From Pseudoselenomonas ruminantium (GTDB lineage: Bacteria > Bacillota > Negativicutes > Selenomonadales > Selenomonadaceae): a stretch of 64,000 nucleotides of DNA. Positions 19,041 to 26,886 of this stretch are shown here, in pieces. Within the stretch, counting starts at the first letter, position 1. Each line of letters starts with the position of its first letter. The stretch lies in assembly GCF_900104055.1 (NCBI RefSeq), contig NZ_FNJQ01000004.1:80105-144104 (forward strand). The letters run 5' to 3'. The translations under genes were made by a program, and so were the position numbers. The notes under the pieces are model-generated. The model had not been told where the DNA came from and did no database searches. It saw nothing but the letters and a program-made list of their open reading frames with translations.

Positions 19041-19070
19041 GTCACTCGCTCTGGTGGGCGGGTGGCTTTT
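19041..19070 (+). terminator. Hairpin upstream of the antirepressor
   Basis: GTCACTCGC pairs imperfectly with GCGGGTGGC (19041-19049, 19058-19066) and TTTT follows. It is a near copy of the hairpin at 19911-19940, so the antirepressor gene is bracketed by two related hairpins. Confidence 0.5.
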
Positions 19071-19096
19071 GCTATACGGAGAAAGTGAGGTTAACC

Positions 19097-19879
19097 ATGA
19101 ACGAGATTAAAATCTGGAATTTTGAAGACAGTGCTGTGCGCACATTGACCATCGGCAAAGAGGTATTCTTTGTGGGCAAGGATGTGGCTGAAATTCTCGG
19201 CTACACCAATCCGCGCAAAGCTATTGCTGACCATGTGGATGTTGAAGATAAGGGGGTAACGAAATGTGACACCCTTGGAGGTATGCAGGATTTGACCGTA
19301 ATCAATGAAAGCGGTCTGTACAGTCTTATCCTTGGCAGTAAACTTCCTGCCGCCAAGCGTTTCAAACGCTGGGTGACTTCGGATGTATTGCCGTCCATCC
19401 ACAAGCACGGCTTATATGCCATGGACGAAATACTGGAAAATCCCGATATTGCCATCAATGCCCTCATGGCACTTAAAGCCGAGAGGGAGAAGGCGAAAGC
19501 GCTGGAAAACACGGTGGCCGTTCAGAACCAGCAGATTGCGGAGCTTCGCCCCAAGGCAAGCTATTATGATGTTGTCTTGAACTGCAAAGACCTCGTTCCC
19601 ATCAGCACCATTGCCAAGGATTATGGATGGAGCGCCAAGCATATGAACGCATATCTCCATGATCGTGGCATCCAGTACCGGCAGGGAGATATTTGGCTGC
19701 TGTATCAGAAATATGCCGAGCGTGGCTACACCAGCACCAAAACCCACACATATCCGGGCAACGATGGCGAAATCCATTCCAGGGTGCATACTTATTGGAC
19801 ACAACAAGGAAGACTATTTCTCTATGGCACATTGAAGGCAGATAATATCTTGCCAGTCATAGAGCGGGAAATCGCATGA
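19097..19879 (+). CDS. Phage antirepressor, BRO-N plus KilAC domains
   Basis: The 260-aa protein has a BRO-N domain (about 1-110, with KDVAEILGYTNPRKAI and LILGSKLPAAKRFKRWVT). A short coiled coil leads to a KilAC/ANT DNA-binding domain (about 150-250, with TIAKDYGWSAKHMNAYLHDR). Such proteins bind or displace the phage repressor or act at lytic operators. It sits between integrase and the cI-like repressor, reads opposite to both, and is bracketed by related hairpins, like an independently controlled cassette. Confidence 0.9.
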   Translation: MNEIKIWNFEDSAVRTLTIGKEVFFVGKDVAEILGYTNPRKAIADHVDVEDKGVTKCDTLGGMQDLTVINESGLYSLILGSKLPAAKRFKRWVTSDVLPSIHKHGLYAMDEILENPDIAINALMALKAEREKAKALENTVAVQNQQIAELRPKASYYDVVLNCKDLVPISTIAKDYGWSAKHMNAYLHDRGIQYRQGDIWLLYQKYAERGYTSTKTHTYPGNDGEIHSRVHTYWTQQGRLFLYGTLKADNILPVIEREIA

Positions 19880-19910
19880 TACTAATCTCATTCAGATATT
19901 TTTGGTTGGA

Positions 19911-19940
19911 GTCACTCGCTGGCGGGCGGGTGACTTTTTT
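19911..19940 (+). terminator. Terminator of the antirepressor gene
   Basis: GTCACTCGC/GCGGGTGAC (19911-19919, 19926-19934; one G-T pair) is followed by TTTTTT. A second, weaker hairpin AATACCGC/GCGGTATT with T's follows at 19955-19989. Confidence 0.8.
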
Positions 19941-20032
19941 CGTTTACATAAGGTAATACCGCTCTCCACGATGTGAGGGCGGTATTTTTGGCGAAGCTAT
20001 TTCAGATGATGAAAAGGCAATATAGTGGCTGG

Positions 20033-20063
20033 GCCGTTTGCGACTGCAGACGGCTCTTTTTTT
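20033..20063 (+). terminator. Terminator facing the 3' end of the repressor gene
   Basis: GCCGTTT/AGACGGC (20033-20039, 20048-20054; one G-T pair) is followed by seven T's. It stops rightward transcripts from running antisense into the repressor gene. Confidence 0.6.
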
Positions 20064-20550
20064 ATGCCTCGTTTTCGGAGTCGGAAAAGGAAGAGGCTTC
20101 GGCATCCTCCTCTTCGGCTGCCAGTCCTTCATCCACGAGATGATGATACTTGGCGGCTTTGGCTTCGGCCTGCCTGCCACGTTCCATGGCAGCGGCGATG
20201 TTTCGCAGGTAGCCCATGATATTGCCTCGTTCTGCTTCGGACAGGCTCAGCAGGTATTTTGCTACTTCCTGTTCCTGGGCAGTCAACTTGTATTCACGGG
20301 CGAACTCTGCAAATATGCCCGGCTCGCCAGATATAAACATTTCGCCTTCGCCATCCACCAGCCATTCACGCCGAACACGAAATTTTTGGCAGATAAGAGA
20401 GACGTTTTGTTCGGTGACTGTATTGCCTTCCTGCTCGATGTAACTAACACCACCTTGCTTTAGGCTGATGGCCTTTCCAAATTCGGCCTGGCTCAAACCT
20501 TTGGCTTTGCGAATAGCCTTGACTCTGGCGTTAATTGAAATTTTTTCCAT
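20062..20550 (-). CDS. cI-like phage repressor (XRE-type HTH)
   Basis: The 162-aa protein has an N-terminal helix-turn-helix (INARVKAIRKAKGLSQAEFGK, with SLKQGGVSYIEQ as the recognition part). There is no S24 peptidase domain, so LexA-style self-cleavage is not the likely induction route; the antirepressor may do that job. The C-terminal third is helical and ends very acidic. ATG 20550 follows GGAGGTG; an upstream GTG at 20562 overlaps that site. It is divergent from the lytic genes across four operator-like repeats. Confidence 0.9.
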   Translation of the reverse strand: MEKISINARVKAIRKAKGLSQAEFGKAISLKQGGVSYIEQEGNTVTEQNVSLICQKFRVRREWLVDGEGEMFISGEPGIFAEFAREYKLTAQEQEVAKYLLSLSEAERGNIMGYLRNIAAAMERGRQAEAKAAKYHHLVDEGLAAEEEDAEASSFSDSENEA

Positions 20551-20574
20551 AAAATTTTTCACCTCCTTATGGCT

Positions 20575-20603
20575 ATTATATACTAGCGACTTGTAAAAAA
20601 CAA
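20575..20603 (-). promoter_or_regulatory. Leftward promoter of the repressor gene
   Basis: Read on the - strand: TTGTTT (20603-20598), 17 bases, TATAAT (20580-20575). Its spacer contains the operator at 20581-20595. It mirrors the rightward promoter. Confidence 0.75.
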
Positions 20604-20687
20604 GCAGAAAAGTATTGACATATACAAGTGACTAGTATAGAATAAAGAAAAATAACAAGTGACTTGTAAAAATACTAGTCACTTTTG
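20581..20687. promoter_or_regulatory. Four operator repeats of the lysogeny switch
   Basis: Four 15-bp relatives of TACAAGTGACTAGTA occur: 20581-20595 and 20673-20687 read as TACTAG(C/T)(G/C)AC form, 20623-20637 is the type sequence, and 20654-20668 is AACAAGTGACTTGTA. Two of them sit exactly in the spacers of the divergent promoters. This is the layout expected for repressor binding that shuts the lytic promoter and autoregulates the repressor. Confidence 0.75.
20615..20643 (+). promoter_or_regulatory. Rightward (lytic) promoter
   Basis: Consensus TTGACA (20615-20620), a 17-base spacer and TAGAAT (20638-20643). The whole 15-bp operator 20623-20637 lies in the spacer, so a bound repressor would exclude RNA polymerase. 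Confidence 0.85.
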
Positions 20688-20759
20688 CGTACTTGCCTTA
20701 ACAGGCAAGTATAGCACTATTCTTAGAATAGTGGCGAAGCCGAGAGAGGGGGCGGGGGA

Positions 20760-20948
20760 GTGAAGCCGATTGAGGAACTGGATGAATACGAAGAACAGGT
20801 CATTGCATTTTTAGAAGCACAGGCTTTGACTTTGGGCGAAGCCTTGACTGTGCTGGGGCGTGCCAGGGAACATCTGAAAAATAAAGGACTTAACGCAATG
20901 CAAGAATTAAAACTTGAAAGCGTTAAGCCCTACGGGAAACTTAGATGA
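20760..20948 (+). CDS. Small phage protein, first gene of the lytic operon
   Basis: A 62-aa acidic helical protein. The start is GTG with a purine-rich site (GGGGGCGGGGGA) upstream. Its position right after the lytic promoter is where Cro or an early regulator would be, but no helix-turn-helix is visible. Unknown function. Confidence 0.6.
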   Translation: MKPIEELDEYEEQVIAFLEAQALTLGEALTVLGRAREHLKNKGLNAMQELKLESVKPYGKLR

Positions 20949-20949
20949 A

Positions 20950-21150
20950 TCAGGGAGCGCCGTGACTGCTGTCGTAAATCTCATGAAGCTCTCCAATAAT
21001 TAGATAGAGCTCATGCATTCGTTGCTTGTTGGATAAGGTCTTAAAGTCATCACGAGCAACAAGAATCTGCAAAGCCAAAGCACTTAAACTGTCACGCAAG
21101 GCAAGGCTTACAGATGGCAAAGAATGAGATTCGTCATCGTAGTCAATCAT
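20950..21150 (-). CDS. Small antisense phage protein
   Basis: A 66-aa protein read against the lytic operon. It begins MIDYDDESHS and is helical, with a leucine-rich middle (LRDSLSALALQILVARDD). The start has an ideal AAGGAGGTGATTACC ribosome site on the - strand, which is the main reason to call it. It converges with the preceding gene with one base between them. No family recognised. Confidence 0.55.
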   Translation of the reverse strand: MIDYDDESHSLPSVSLALRDSLSALALQILVARDDFKTLSNKQRMHELYLIIGELHEIYDSSHGAP

Positions 21151-21237
21151 GGTAATCACCTCCTTCCAGTAAGGAGGTTCGACGGCGGGCGAATGAATCC
21201 TGCCGAATAGTGGCGATGCGGAAAGGAGGTGGCAAGT

Positions 21238-21408
21238 ATGTATAAGAGTACGGAAGATGCTTTGATGGAAGCTTTGAAAAATGAGCGGGCTCGCAATCAG
21301 ACGATGGAAATCATCAATCAGATCAGAGCGATGGGCGGAGTTCCTGTCATCCTGAGACTGGCAGGAGCAATCCTTTCCGTTCCACCGGCCAAGACGGAAA
21401 CCGCATAA
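21238..21408 (+). CDS. Small phage protein
   Basis: 56 codons starting ATG 21238 with AAAGGAGGTGGC just upstream and ending TAA 21406. The product is helical with a hydrophobic tail region (VPVILRLAGAILSV). The strong ribosome site and the tight spacing to the next gene (13 bases) support expression. Function unknown. Confidence 0.6.
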   Translation: MYKSTEDALMEALKNERARNQTMEIINQIRAMGGVPVILRLAGAILSVPPAKTETA

Positions 21409-21421
21409 GGAGGTGAATCGG

Positions 21422-21721
21422 ATGGATGAAGTTTTGCAAAAGCTCATTGCCGATGCCGTCAAGCAGGCCATCACGCCCCTCGTGCAGGAGGTGCATGAAT
21501 TAAAAGCCCAGCTGGCGGCGGCAGACAAAGAAGAGCAGGCAGTAGACGACAGCATCCTCACAGTAGGGGAAGCAGCAGAGATACTGAAGTGCTCTAAAGC
21601 ATCGATTGGCAAGTGGATGAACGAAGGGGATTTGAAATTCTTCACTCCCCCAGGACAATCAAAGAGAAAAACCAGGCGCAACTGGGTGGAGGAATTCATC
21701 CAGAAGCGCATGGCAATCTAA
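21422..21721 (+). CDS. HTH_17/excisionase-like DNA-binding protein
   Basis: A 99-aa protein: an N-terminal coiled-coil (about 1-35) then a MerR-type winged helix (ILTVGEAAEILKCSKASIGK and a wing with PPGQSKRKTRR). This domain is used by phage excisionases and small regulators. AAGGAGGTG precedes ATG 21422. It may be the Xis partner of the integrase or an early regulator. Confidence 0.7.
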   Translation: MDEVLQKLIADAVKQAITPLVQEVHELKAQLAAADKEEQAVDDSILTVGEAAEILKCSKASIGKWMNEGDLKFFTPPGQSKRKTRRNWVEEFIQKRMAI

Positions 21722-21786
21722 GCAAAAACAGGCAAAACCGTGGAAATATTCTGTTAATAGGTCGTGTGGCGACATGGAAAATGGCA

Positions 21787-21856
21787 ATAAAAAAGCGCCC
21801 GTGGGTGCGGGCGCTAGGCTTGGGGCTAACGGAGAATTAACCTTAGCTATATTATA
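21787..21856 (-). ncRNA. Candidate small RNA on the - strand
   Basis: The gap 21,722-22,027 has no convincing gene. On the - strand it holds an extended -10 (TGGTATAAT, TATAAT at 21856-21851) and, about 50 bases on, a perfect 8-bp hairpin AGCGCCCG/CGGGCGCT (21794-21815) followed by T's. Together these would give a roughly 55-nt RNA antisense to the leader of the replication gene. The -35 (TGGATT) is poor. Confidence 0.35.
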
Positions 21857-22027
21857 CCACAGGCCATGCTGATAATCCATCAAGCAAATAAATATTGCCC
21901 AAAAAATGTGAAGCGGTGAAACACCGTTTGACACACTTGATTAAGGAATTAATAAACCGACAAAAAGAGTGCATGGATATGCATAAAATAAGGATTTCAA
22001 GGATAAGCAAGAGACGGAGAATTAGCT

Positions 22028-22840
22028 ATGGCTTACATGGAGAAAAAGTGGGTATCTCACGACAAAAGATTCATCATAGTGGACAAGTACCACTCGCTGA
22101 GAGCTATGCCTAAGAAAGGAAAGCTGGTAAGAGAGAGAAGAAGCCCCAGAGTGGGACATACCACAGAGCAGCAGGAGAAGATAAACCTGAGACATAGGAC
22201 AGATAAGCTGTGTAGGTTAATCATGGATAACTTCCAAGCTGGAGATTGGTGGGTGTCCTTCACACTGGCAGAGAAGGTGGAGCTGAAGAAGTTCAAGGCG
22301 GAATATGAGAAGATGATCCGCAGCCTGAGAACGTTCTACCAAAAACATGGGATGGATTTGAAGTATATAGCCGTCCATGAGAATTTGGCCGGGAGGGGGC
22401 GACTGCATGGACACATTCTTCTGCCGGCACTTCCAGGCGTACAGTTTGCGAAAATGAAGCAGGCGATGAATGCGGCATGGAAGTTAGGCAATACCTACTT
22501 CAAGCCATACGAGGGAACCACAATGGATGCTAGGCGTGTGGCGGCGTATATGACCAAGGAAGACGTCATAACCACCACGCTCAATGAGAAAATGCGCATC
22601 AAAAAAGAAGGTGGTGATGCCAAAGGGCTGGATGCAGATATCGAGGCTCAGCGTAGCCGCATCTGCACGAGCAAGAACCTCATCCGCACGAAACCGGAAA
22701 AGAAGCTGGTGCCCAGAGGAACGTTCCGAAAGGAAATCAAGGCACCCAAAGGCTACCATGTAGTGCTTCCATTGTCTTTCAAGGGAAAGACGGAAGATGA
22801 TTTTGACTACCAACACGCCGTTTTTGAGCGTGATGGATAG
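22028..22840 (+). CDS. HUH-endonuclease replication initiator (rolling-circle Rep-like)
   Basis: The 270-aa protein has the metal-binding HGH at 127-129 (GRGRLHGHILLP) and a downstream tyrosine motif AAYMTKEDV (Tyr174, Lys177). This fits HUH relaxases that nick one strand and start rolling-circle replication; P2 gpA works this way. No helicase, helicase loader or polymerase gene is present in the prophage part seen, so this is the best candidate initiator. The N-terminus is rich in Lys/Arg. Confidence 0.78.
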   Translation: MAYMEKKWVSHDKRFIIVDKYHSLRAMPKKGKLVRERRSPRVGHTTEQQEKINLRHRTDKLCRLIMDNFQAGDWWVSFTLAEKVELKKFKAEYEKMIRSLRTFYQKHGMDLKYIAVHENLAGRGRLHGHILLPALPGVQFAKMKQAMNAAWKLGNTYFKPYEGTTMDARRVAAYMTKEDVITTTLNEKMRIKKEGGDAKGLDADIEAQRSRICTSKNLIRTKPEKKLVPRGTFRKEIKAPKGYHVVLPLSFKGKTEDDFDYQHAVFERDG

Positions 22841-22882
22841 AGAATAATCCACAAGGTTATCCACAAAAAAGGGGGCTGAATT

Positions 22883-23134
22883 GTGACTAAGTATTATTGC
22901 CGGGGAAACGTATGCAAGACTAAGAAAAATAAGCGGCAGATATGCTGCTATGACTGTCTCAATGCTTCATGGTGCAGTGATATGGGAGAATGGTCGCGGT
23001 GTATGCCGTGGACGTGTGGCAAGTCAGTCAAGGTAACAGATTATTATTTCCGGCGCTATGCAAAGTATGGAGCAGGAGAGCGGACTTTCCTCATCCGGAA
23101 ATGCATCGGCAGAAAGCTGGAAGGAGAGAAGTGA
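22883..23134 (+). CDS. Cysteine-rich small phage protein
   Basis: An 83-aa protein with nine Cys residues, including CCYDC and CRGNVC pairs, suggesting a zinc-binding fold. GTG start with GGGGGC upstream. It lies between the HUH gene and recU. Family not recognised. Confidence 0.6.
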   Translation: MTKYYCRGNVCKTKKNKRQICCYDCLNASWCSDMGEWSRCMPWTCGKSVKVTDYYFRRYAKYGAGERTFLIRKCIGRKLEGEK

Positions 23135-23138
23135 TTAG

Positions 23139-23711
23139 ATGCAGTTCGGTATGAGCCGAAGCAATATAAGCAGGGTAAACAATAGCCAGGGGCGCATCAT
23201 GGAAGACATGATCATGGGCGCGGCAAGGATGTATGAGCGGGATGGCAGATTGGTGCTCCACAAGGAGAGCGAGCCGTTCCGTGTAGTGAAGAATATCAAC
23301 CGGGCAAGGGGAAGGGCAGAAGTCCAATTTACCGCCAAGGCACAGCCTGATTTCATTGGCTGCCTGAAAGGCGGGCGGATGATAGCCATTGAAGCCAAAT
23401 ACACCCAGAAAGAGCGAATCAAGCAGGATGCAGTGACCGAAACACAGGCCGCAATGCTCGAAAAATATCACAAGGCAGGGGCGGCATCATTCGTATGCTG
23501 TGGAATAGGCACAGGCTTTGATTTGCGCTATTTCCTTGTGCCTTGGGCCGTGTGGCGGGGCATGAAGGAAGCCTATGGCCATAAATACGCCACGGCGGAT
23601 GAACTGGCCAGCTATGAAGTGAAGGCTGACATGGTTATCCACTTCATGGATTACCTGAGTCCGGAGACCAGCAGGAAGGAAAACAGCCCATTTAACCTGC
23701 TGACTATATAA
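23139..23711 (+). CDS. recU: RecU-like Holliday junction resolvase
   Basis: A 190-aa PD-(D/E)XK nuclease. Seen motifs are GRIMED near the N-terminus, QPDFIGCLKGGRMIAIEAKY with the catalytic Asp and Glu-x-Lys, and a following Gln-rich helix (TETQAAMLEKYHKAG). Phage RecU-type enzymes resolve recombination intermediates before packaging. It lies four bases after the Cys-rich gene. Confidence 0.8.
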   Translation: MQFGMSRSNISRVNNSQGRIMEDMIMGAARMYERDGRLVLHKESEPFRVVKNINRARGRAEVQFTAKAQPDFIGCLKGGRMIAIEAKYTQKERIKQDAVTETQAAMLEKYHKAGAASFVCCGIGTGFDLRYFLVPWAVWRGMKEAYGHKYATADELASYEVKADMVIHFMDYLSPETSRKENSPFNLLTI

Positions 23712-23746
23712 ACATGAACACCAACAACCTAAGGAGGAATAAGACG

Positions 23747-24514
23747 ATGAAAGTTTTAACCATTGCAAATCTCAAAGGCGGCGTAGGCAAGACCATTACC
23801 ACCATCAACACCAGCTATATCCTGACGACGGATTGCGGGAAACGGGTGCTGCTGGTAGACAATGACCAGCAGGGCAACTGCTCCCAGTTCTTCGGCGTGT
23901 ACGGCTATGACAAGCCAAGTATGACCGATGTCATGAAACGCAGAGTGACGGCGGAAGAAGTCATTCTGCACACCGAATATGAGGGGCTGGATATCATCCC
24001 TGCCAATCTCTCCCTTGCGGAAGCAGAAAAGGCCGTGCTCATGGATAGCGTGACACCTCAGCAGGTACGGCTCAGAGAAGTCCTGAGACAGGTCAAGGAT
24101 GATTATGATTATGTGCTGATAGATAATGCTCCAAGCCTGGGCATGTGCGTAATCAATTCACTTGCCACCAGCGATTATCTGATTATCCCGGCAAAGGTCG
24201 ATAAGTTCACGTTTGATGGCATCGATTGCCTGCTGGATCAGATGAATACCGTCAAGGAATACTTCAATCCGCAGTTGCAGGTACTGGGTACGCTCATCAC
24301 GAGTTATCGCCGCAATGATACCAATCAGCAGGGCGCTGAATGGCTGAAACAGGCCGAAAAGTACAAAGCCTTTGATACCTTCATCCGCTGGACGGATAAG
24401 GTAGATGAGTCCACCTTCACGGCTGAGCCGATTATGGTTCATTCTCCACGCTGTGGGGCGGCCAAGGACTACAAAGCATTTGTGGCAGAACTGCTGAAAA
24501 TGGTGGAGGGATAA
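23747..24514 (+). CDS. parA: ParA-family partition ATPase
   Basis: The 255-aa deviant Walker ATPase has ANLKGGVGKTITT with the signature lysine, a Walker A' region VLLVDNDQQGNCS, and YVLIDNAPSLG. There is no N-terminal HTH, so it is a type Ib/chromosomal-size ParA without its own operator-binding domain. AAGGAGGAATAAGACG precedes ATG 23747. With the adjacent parB it suggests segregation as an independent replicon at some stage, unusual in a phage that also has an integrase. Confidence 0.9.
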   Translation: MKVLTIANLKGGVGKTITTINTSYILTTDCGKRVLLVDNDQQGNCSQFFGVYGYDKPSMTDVMKRRVTAEEVILHTEYEGLDIIPANLSLAEAEKAVLMDSVTPQQVRLREVLRQVKDDYDYVLIDNAPSLGMCVINSLATSDYLIIPAKVDKFTFDGIDCLLDQMNTVKEYFNPQLQVLGTLITSYRRNDTNQQGAEWLKQAEKYKAFDTFIRWTDKVDESTFTAEPIMVHSPRCGAAKDYKAFVAELLKMVEG

Positions 24515-24517
24515 GCA

Positions 24518-26026
24518 ATGGCAGGATTTAACCTGATGGGCCTGATGAACCAGGCAAGCAAAACGGCAGATGGAGCACCAAAATATGAGCTCAGAAAGCT
24601 AAATATCAATGAGCTCTATCCTGATCCGGAAAATCAGAAGGTGTACAGTGTCGAGAACATTGAAGAACTGGCTGACGCTATCGAGATTGCGGGCGGTGTG
24701 CTCCACAATCTCGTGGTGCGGGCGGCTGACGAGACAGGCAAGTACATGATCATCAGCGGGGAACGCCGCTGGACGGCCTGCAAACTGCTAGTGAACGAAA
24801 AACGCATGCAGCAGTTCGCTGAGGTCAACTGCCTTATCGAGAATGAGCACGATGAAGATATGCTGGACTTGCTCCTGATGCTGACCAATAGCACGGCACG
24901 CCAGCTATCCGATGCTGAGAAGATGCGGCAGGCGGAACGCATGACAGACATCCTCAATCGTATGAAAGAGCAGAACGGACTGGAAGGCCGTGTGCGGGAC
25001 ATCGTAGGAAAGATGCTCCAGATGTCTTCAGGCAAGCTGGCAAGATATCACGCCATAGCCAAGAACCTGCAGAATGAGGATTTAAAGCAGGCGTTCCAGG
25101 ATGGCCGTCTCAAAGTTACAGTGGCCTATGAAGCCAGCCAGCTATCCGAGGAAGGCCAACAGAAAGTGGCTGACCAGCTCAATGCTGAGGGCGGCATATC
25201 CCTGAACCATGTGACCATCGTCAAACATGAAGAAAGGGAAGACGAACCGGGATGGGCGGAACGCATGGAAAAGATTGAAGCCCATCGCCAGCAGGACGCA
25301 CTGAATAAGATTTGGCAGAAAGCTGAAAAATACGGCTATGATGCGCTGACGCCATGCGAAAACTGCCATCTGGCCACGGCCTGCATGAAATGCTGTGAGT
25401 CCTGCCGGGAAGTCAATGAGGAATGTGGCGTGGCTCAAGGGTGCCATCGTAAGCTGGCAGCTAATTATGGAAAATGGGAACTGGTAGAGACCGAAGAGAA
25501 CGGAGACGAAACATACAAGACTGGCAGGGGCGGTTACAAAAGCTATCTGAATTTCGTTGTGACGGCCACTGTGAGCAAAGATATGGCTGGAAGGTATTGT
25601 GGTACCTATTGTGTGGAACAACAGGGCAGAGAGAGGAAATGGGAATATCTCAGCGGTACTTACGATACCAAAGACGATGTCTTGCGGGCGGCGGCCATGG
25701 AAGTGGCCAAGACGGGCACGTCTAAAGCTATCCCGCTAAAGGATAACGGCTATATCGATGAAATCCCGGTGGCGGCAGTCGCTGCAGATGAGGAAATGCG
25801 GGAACGCCAGCGGGAAGAAGCTGCCAGGCAGAAGGAAGCGGATCAGGCAGAAAATGACCTGCAGCTGGAAGCCGCCGAAGAAATGCGCAGCATGTATGAA
25901 GCCTGGCTAGAAAAGCTGGAAACCATGGAAGGACCAAAGCGGGCTATCCTGCAGGCAAGAACCAAGAGAGAAATCAAGCGCCTGAGCGATGAAATCACAT
26001 GGCGCAAGAGCAGAACCTTTAACTAA
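24518..26026 (+). CDS. parB: ParB-family protein with Cys-rich insert
   Basis: A 502-aa protein. Residues 25-115 form the ParB/Srx domain, with the GERRW box (MIISGERRWTACKLL), which binds CTP in ParB proteins. A helical DNA-binding region follows (SGKLARYHAIAKNL... DGRLKVTVAYEASQL). Residues 285-320 carry about ten Cys, a possible metal site not found in standard ParB. The C-terminus is a long charged coiled coil. It starts three bases after parA. The dispersed GTGTCCAA palindromes are proposed as its targets. Confidence 0.85.
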   Translation: MAGFNLMGLMNQASKTADGAPKYELRKLNINELYPDPENQKVYSVENIEELADAIEIAGGVLHNLVVRAADETGKYMIISGERRWTACKLLVNEKRMQQFAEVNCLIENEHDEDMLDLLLMLTNSTARQLSDAEKMRQAERMTDILNRMKEQNGLEGRVRDIVGKMLQMSSGKLARYHAIAKNLQNEDLKQAFQDGRLKVTVAYEASQLSEEGQQKVADQLNAEGGISLNHVTIVKHEEREDEPGWAERMEKIEAHRQQDALNKIWQKAEKYGYDALTPCENCHLATACMKCCESCREVNEECGVAQGCHRKLAANYGKWELVETEENGDETYKTGRGGYKSYLNFVVTATVSKDMAGRYCGTYCVEQQGRERKWEYLSGTYDTKDDVLRAAAMEVAKTGTSKAIPLKDNGYIDEIPVAAVAADEEMRERQREEAARQKEADQAENDLQLEAAEEMRSMYEAWLEKLETMEGPKRAILQARTKREIKRLSDEITWRKSRTFN

Positions 26027-26087
26027 TCCAAAAATCCAAAATTCAGAGTGAGCCGCTCTTAAGCGGGCGGCTATAGGGGGAATCAAA

Positions 26088-26699
26088 TTGAATAGCTATC
26101 TTTCCAAGGCTGAGAAGGCCAACATGACAAGACTCATGCTGCTGGTGGAGCTGATGGGGCGCGTCGTGGAAGACTATGAAAAGGTCGGCAATGCAGATGC
26201 AGAATTCATGCGTAGCTTGCGCACTTGCAAGACGTGGGGCTATAAAGCCATCAAGCGCCGTTATGATTTTCTGGAAGAAGATGCTGCCAAGGACTTCACT
26301 CGCCACTTATCCCACATGGATATCATATTCATCCCGAATGATAAGGCCGCAAAATACTATGAGCGCGTCAAGACGATGAGCAGCAGCCTTTGCCTCACTG
26401 GCGAAGACTTCGAAAAGCTTTATTCCGGTTTTATCCCGAAGACCTGCGGGAAGTGCCATAAGAAAGCATGGAAGAAATGCCTGATCCGTGAAGTGTTTCG
26501 CAAATACGGAGTGGAAACCGTCAACAACAACGCCAAGAATTGCCCATACAGCTATCTGGAAGCGGGCATCAATTTGGAAGCCTGGGCAAAGGCGTGGGCT
26601 GAAGAAAATGGCCTGAAATATGACAAGGAAAACATGTGGGAGTCAGATGGGGAGGTACATGAAGATGTCGAAGAGCAGGAAACGCAAAACGCTGGCTGA
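26088..26699 (+). CDS. Phage protein, DUF5651-like
   Basis: A 203-aa helical protein with a C-terminal zinc-type array: CGKCHKKAWKKC and later CPY. From memory this resembles the phage-restricted DUF5651; I cannot test it. TTG start with GGGGG upstream. The tail overlaps the next small gene by 41 bases. Confidence 0.6.
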   Translation: MNSYLSKAEKANMTRLMLLVELMGRVVEDYEKVGNADAEFMRSLRTCKTWGYKAIKRRYDFLEEDAAKDFTRHLSHMDIIFIPNDKAAKYYERVKTMSSSLCLTGEDFEKLYSGFIPKTCGKCHKKAWKKCLIREVFRKYGVETVNNNAKNCPYSYLEAGINLEAWAKAWAEENGLKYDKENMWESDGEVHEDVEEQETQNAG

Positions 26700-26886
26700 T
26701 CTATTCGCCAGGGAAGCTGAGTTGCTGGCTATGATGAACGGAACCGGACAACGGCCACGATATCTGAAACGCCAGCTGAAGTCCATCCGTATCAAAATCA
26801 GAAGGAGCATACAAGAAGATGAAAAAAATCGTGGAATTAGGAGACATGTCAACGTTTATGAATATCAAGCCTGTGGTTCCGTATAA
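26659..26886 (+). CDS. Small basic phage protein
   Basis: A 75-aa Lys/Arg-rich helical protein starting at ATG 26659, with GGGGAGG six bases upstream inside the previous gene. Possible nucleic-acid binder; function unknown. Confidence 0.5.
   Translation: MKMSKSRKRKTLADLFAREAELLAMMNGTGQRPRYLKRQLKSIRIKIRRSIQEDEKNRGIRRHVNVYEYQACGSV

Noticed and set aside
21659..21934. - strand frame over the HTH_17 gene and following gap
   Set aside because: No ribosome site; it overlaps a clear HTH gene and a terminator hairpin.
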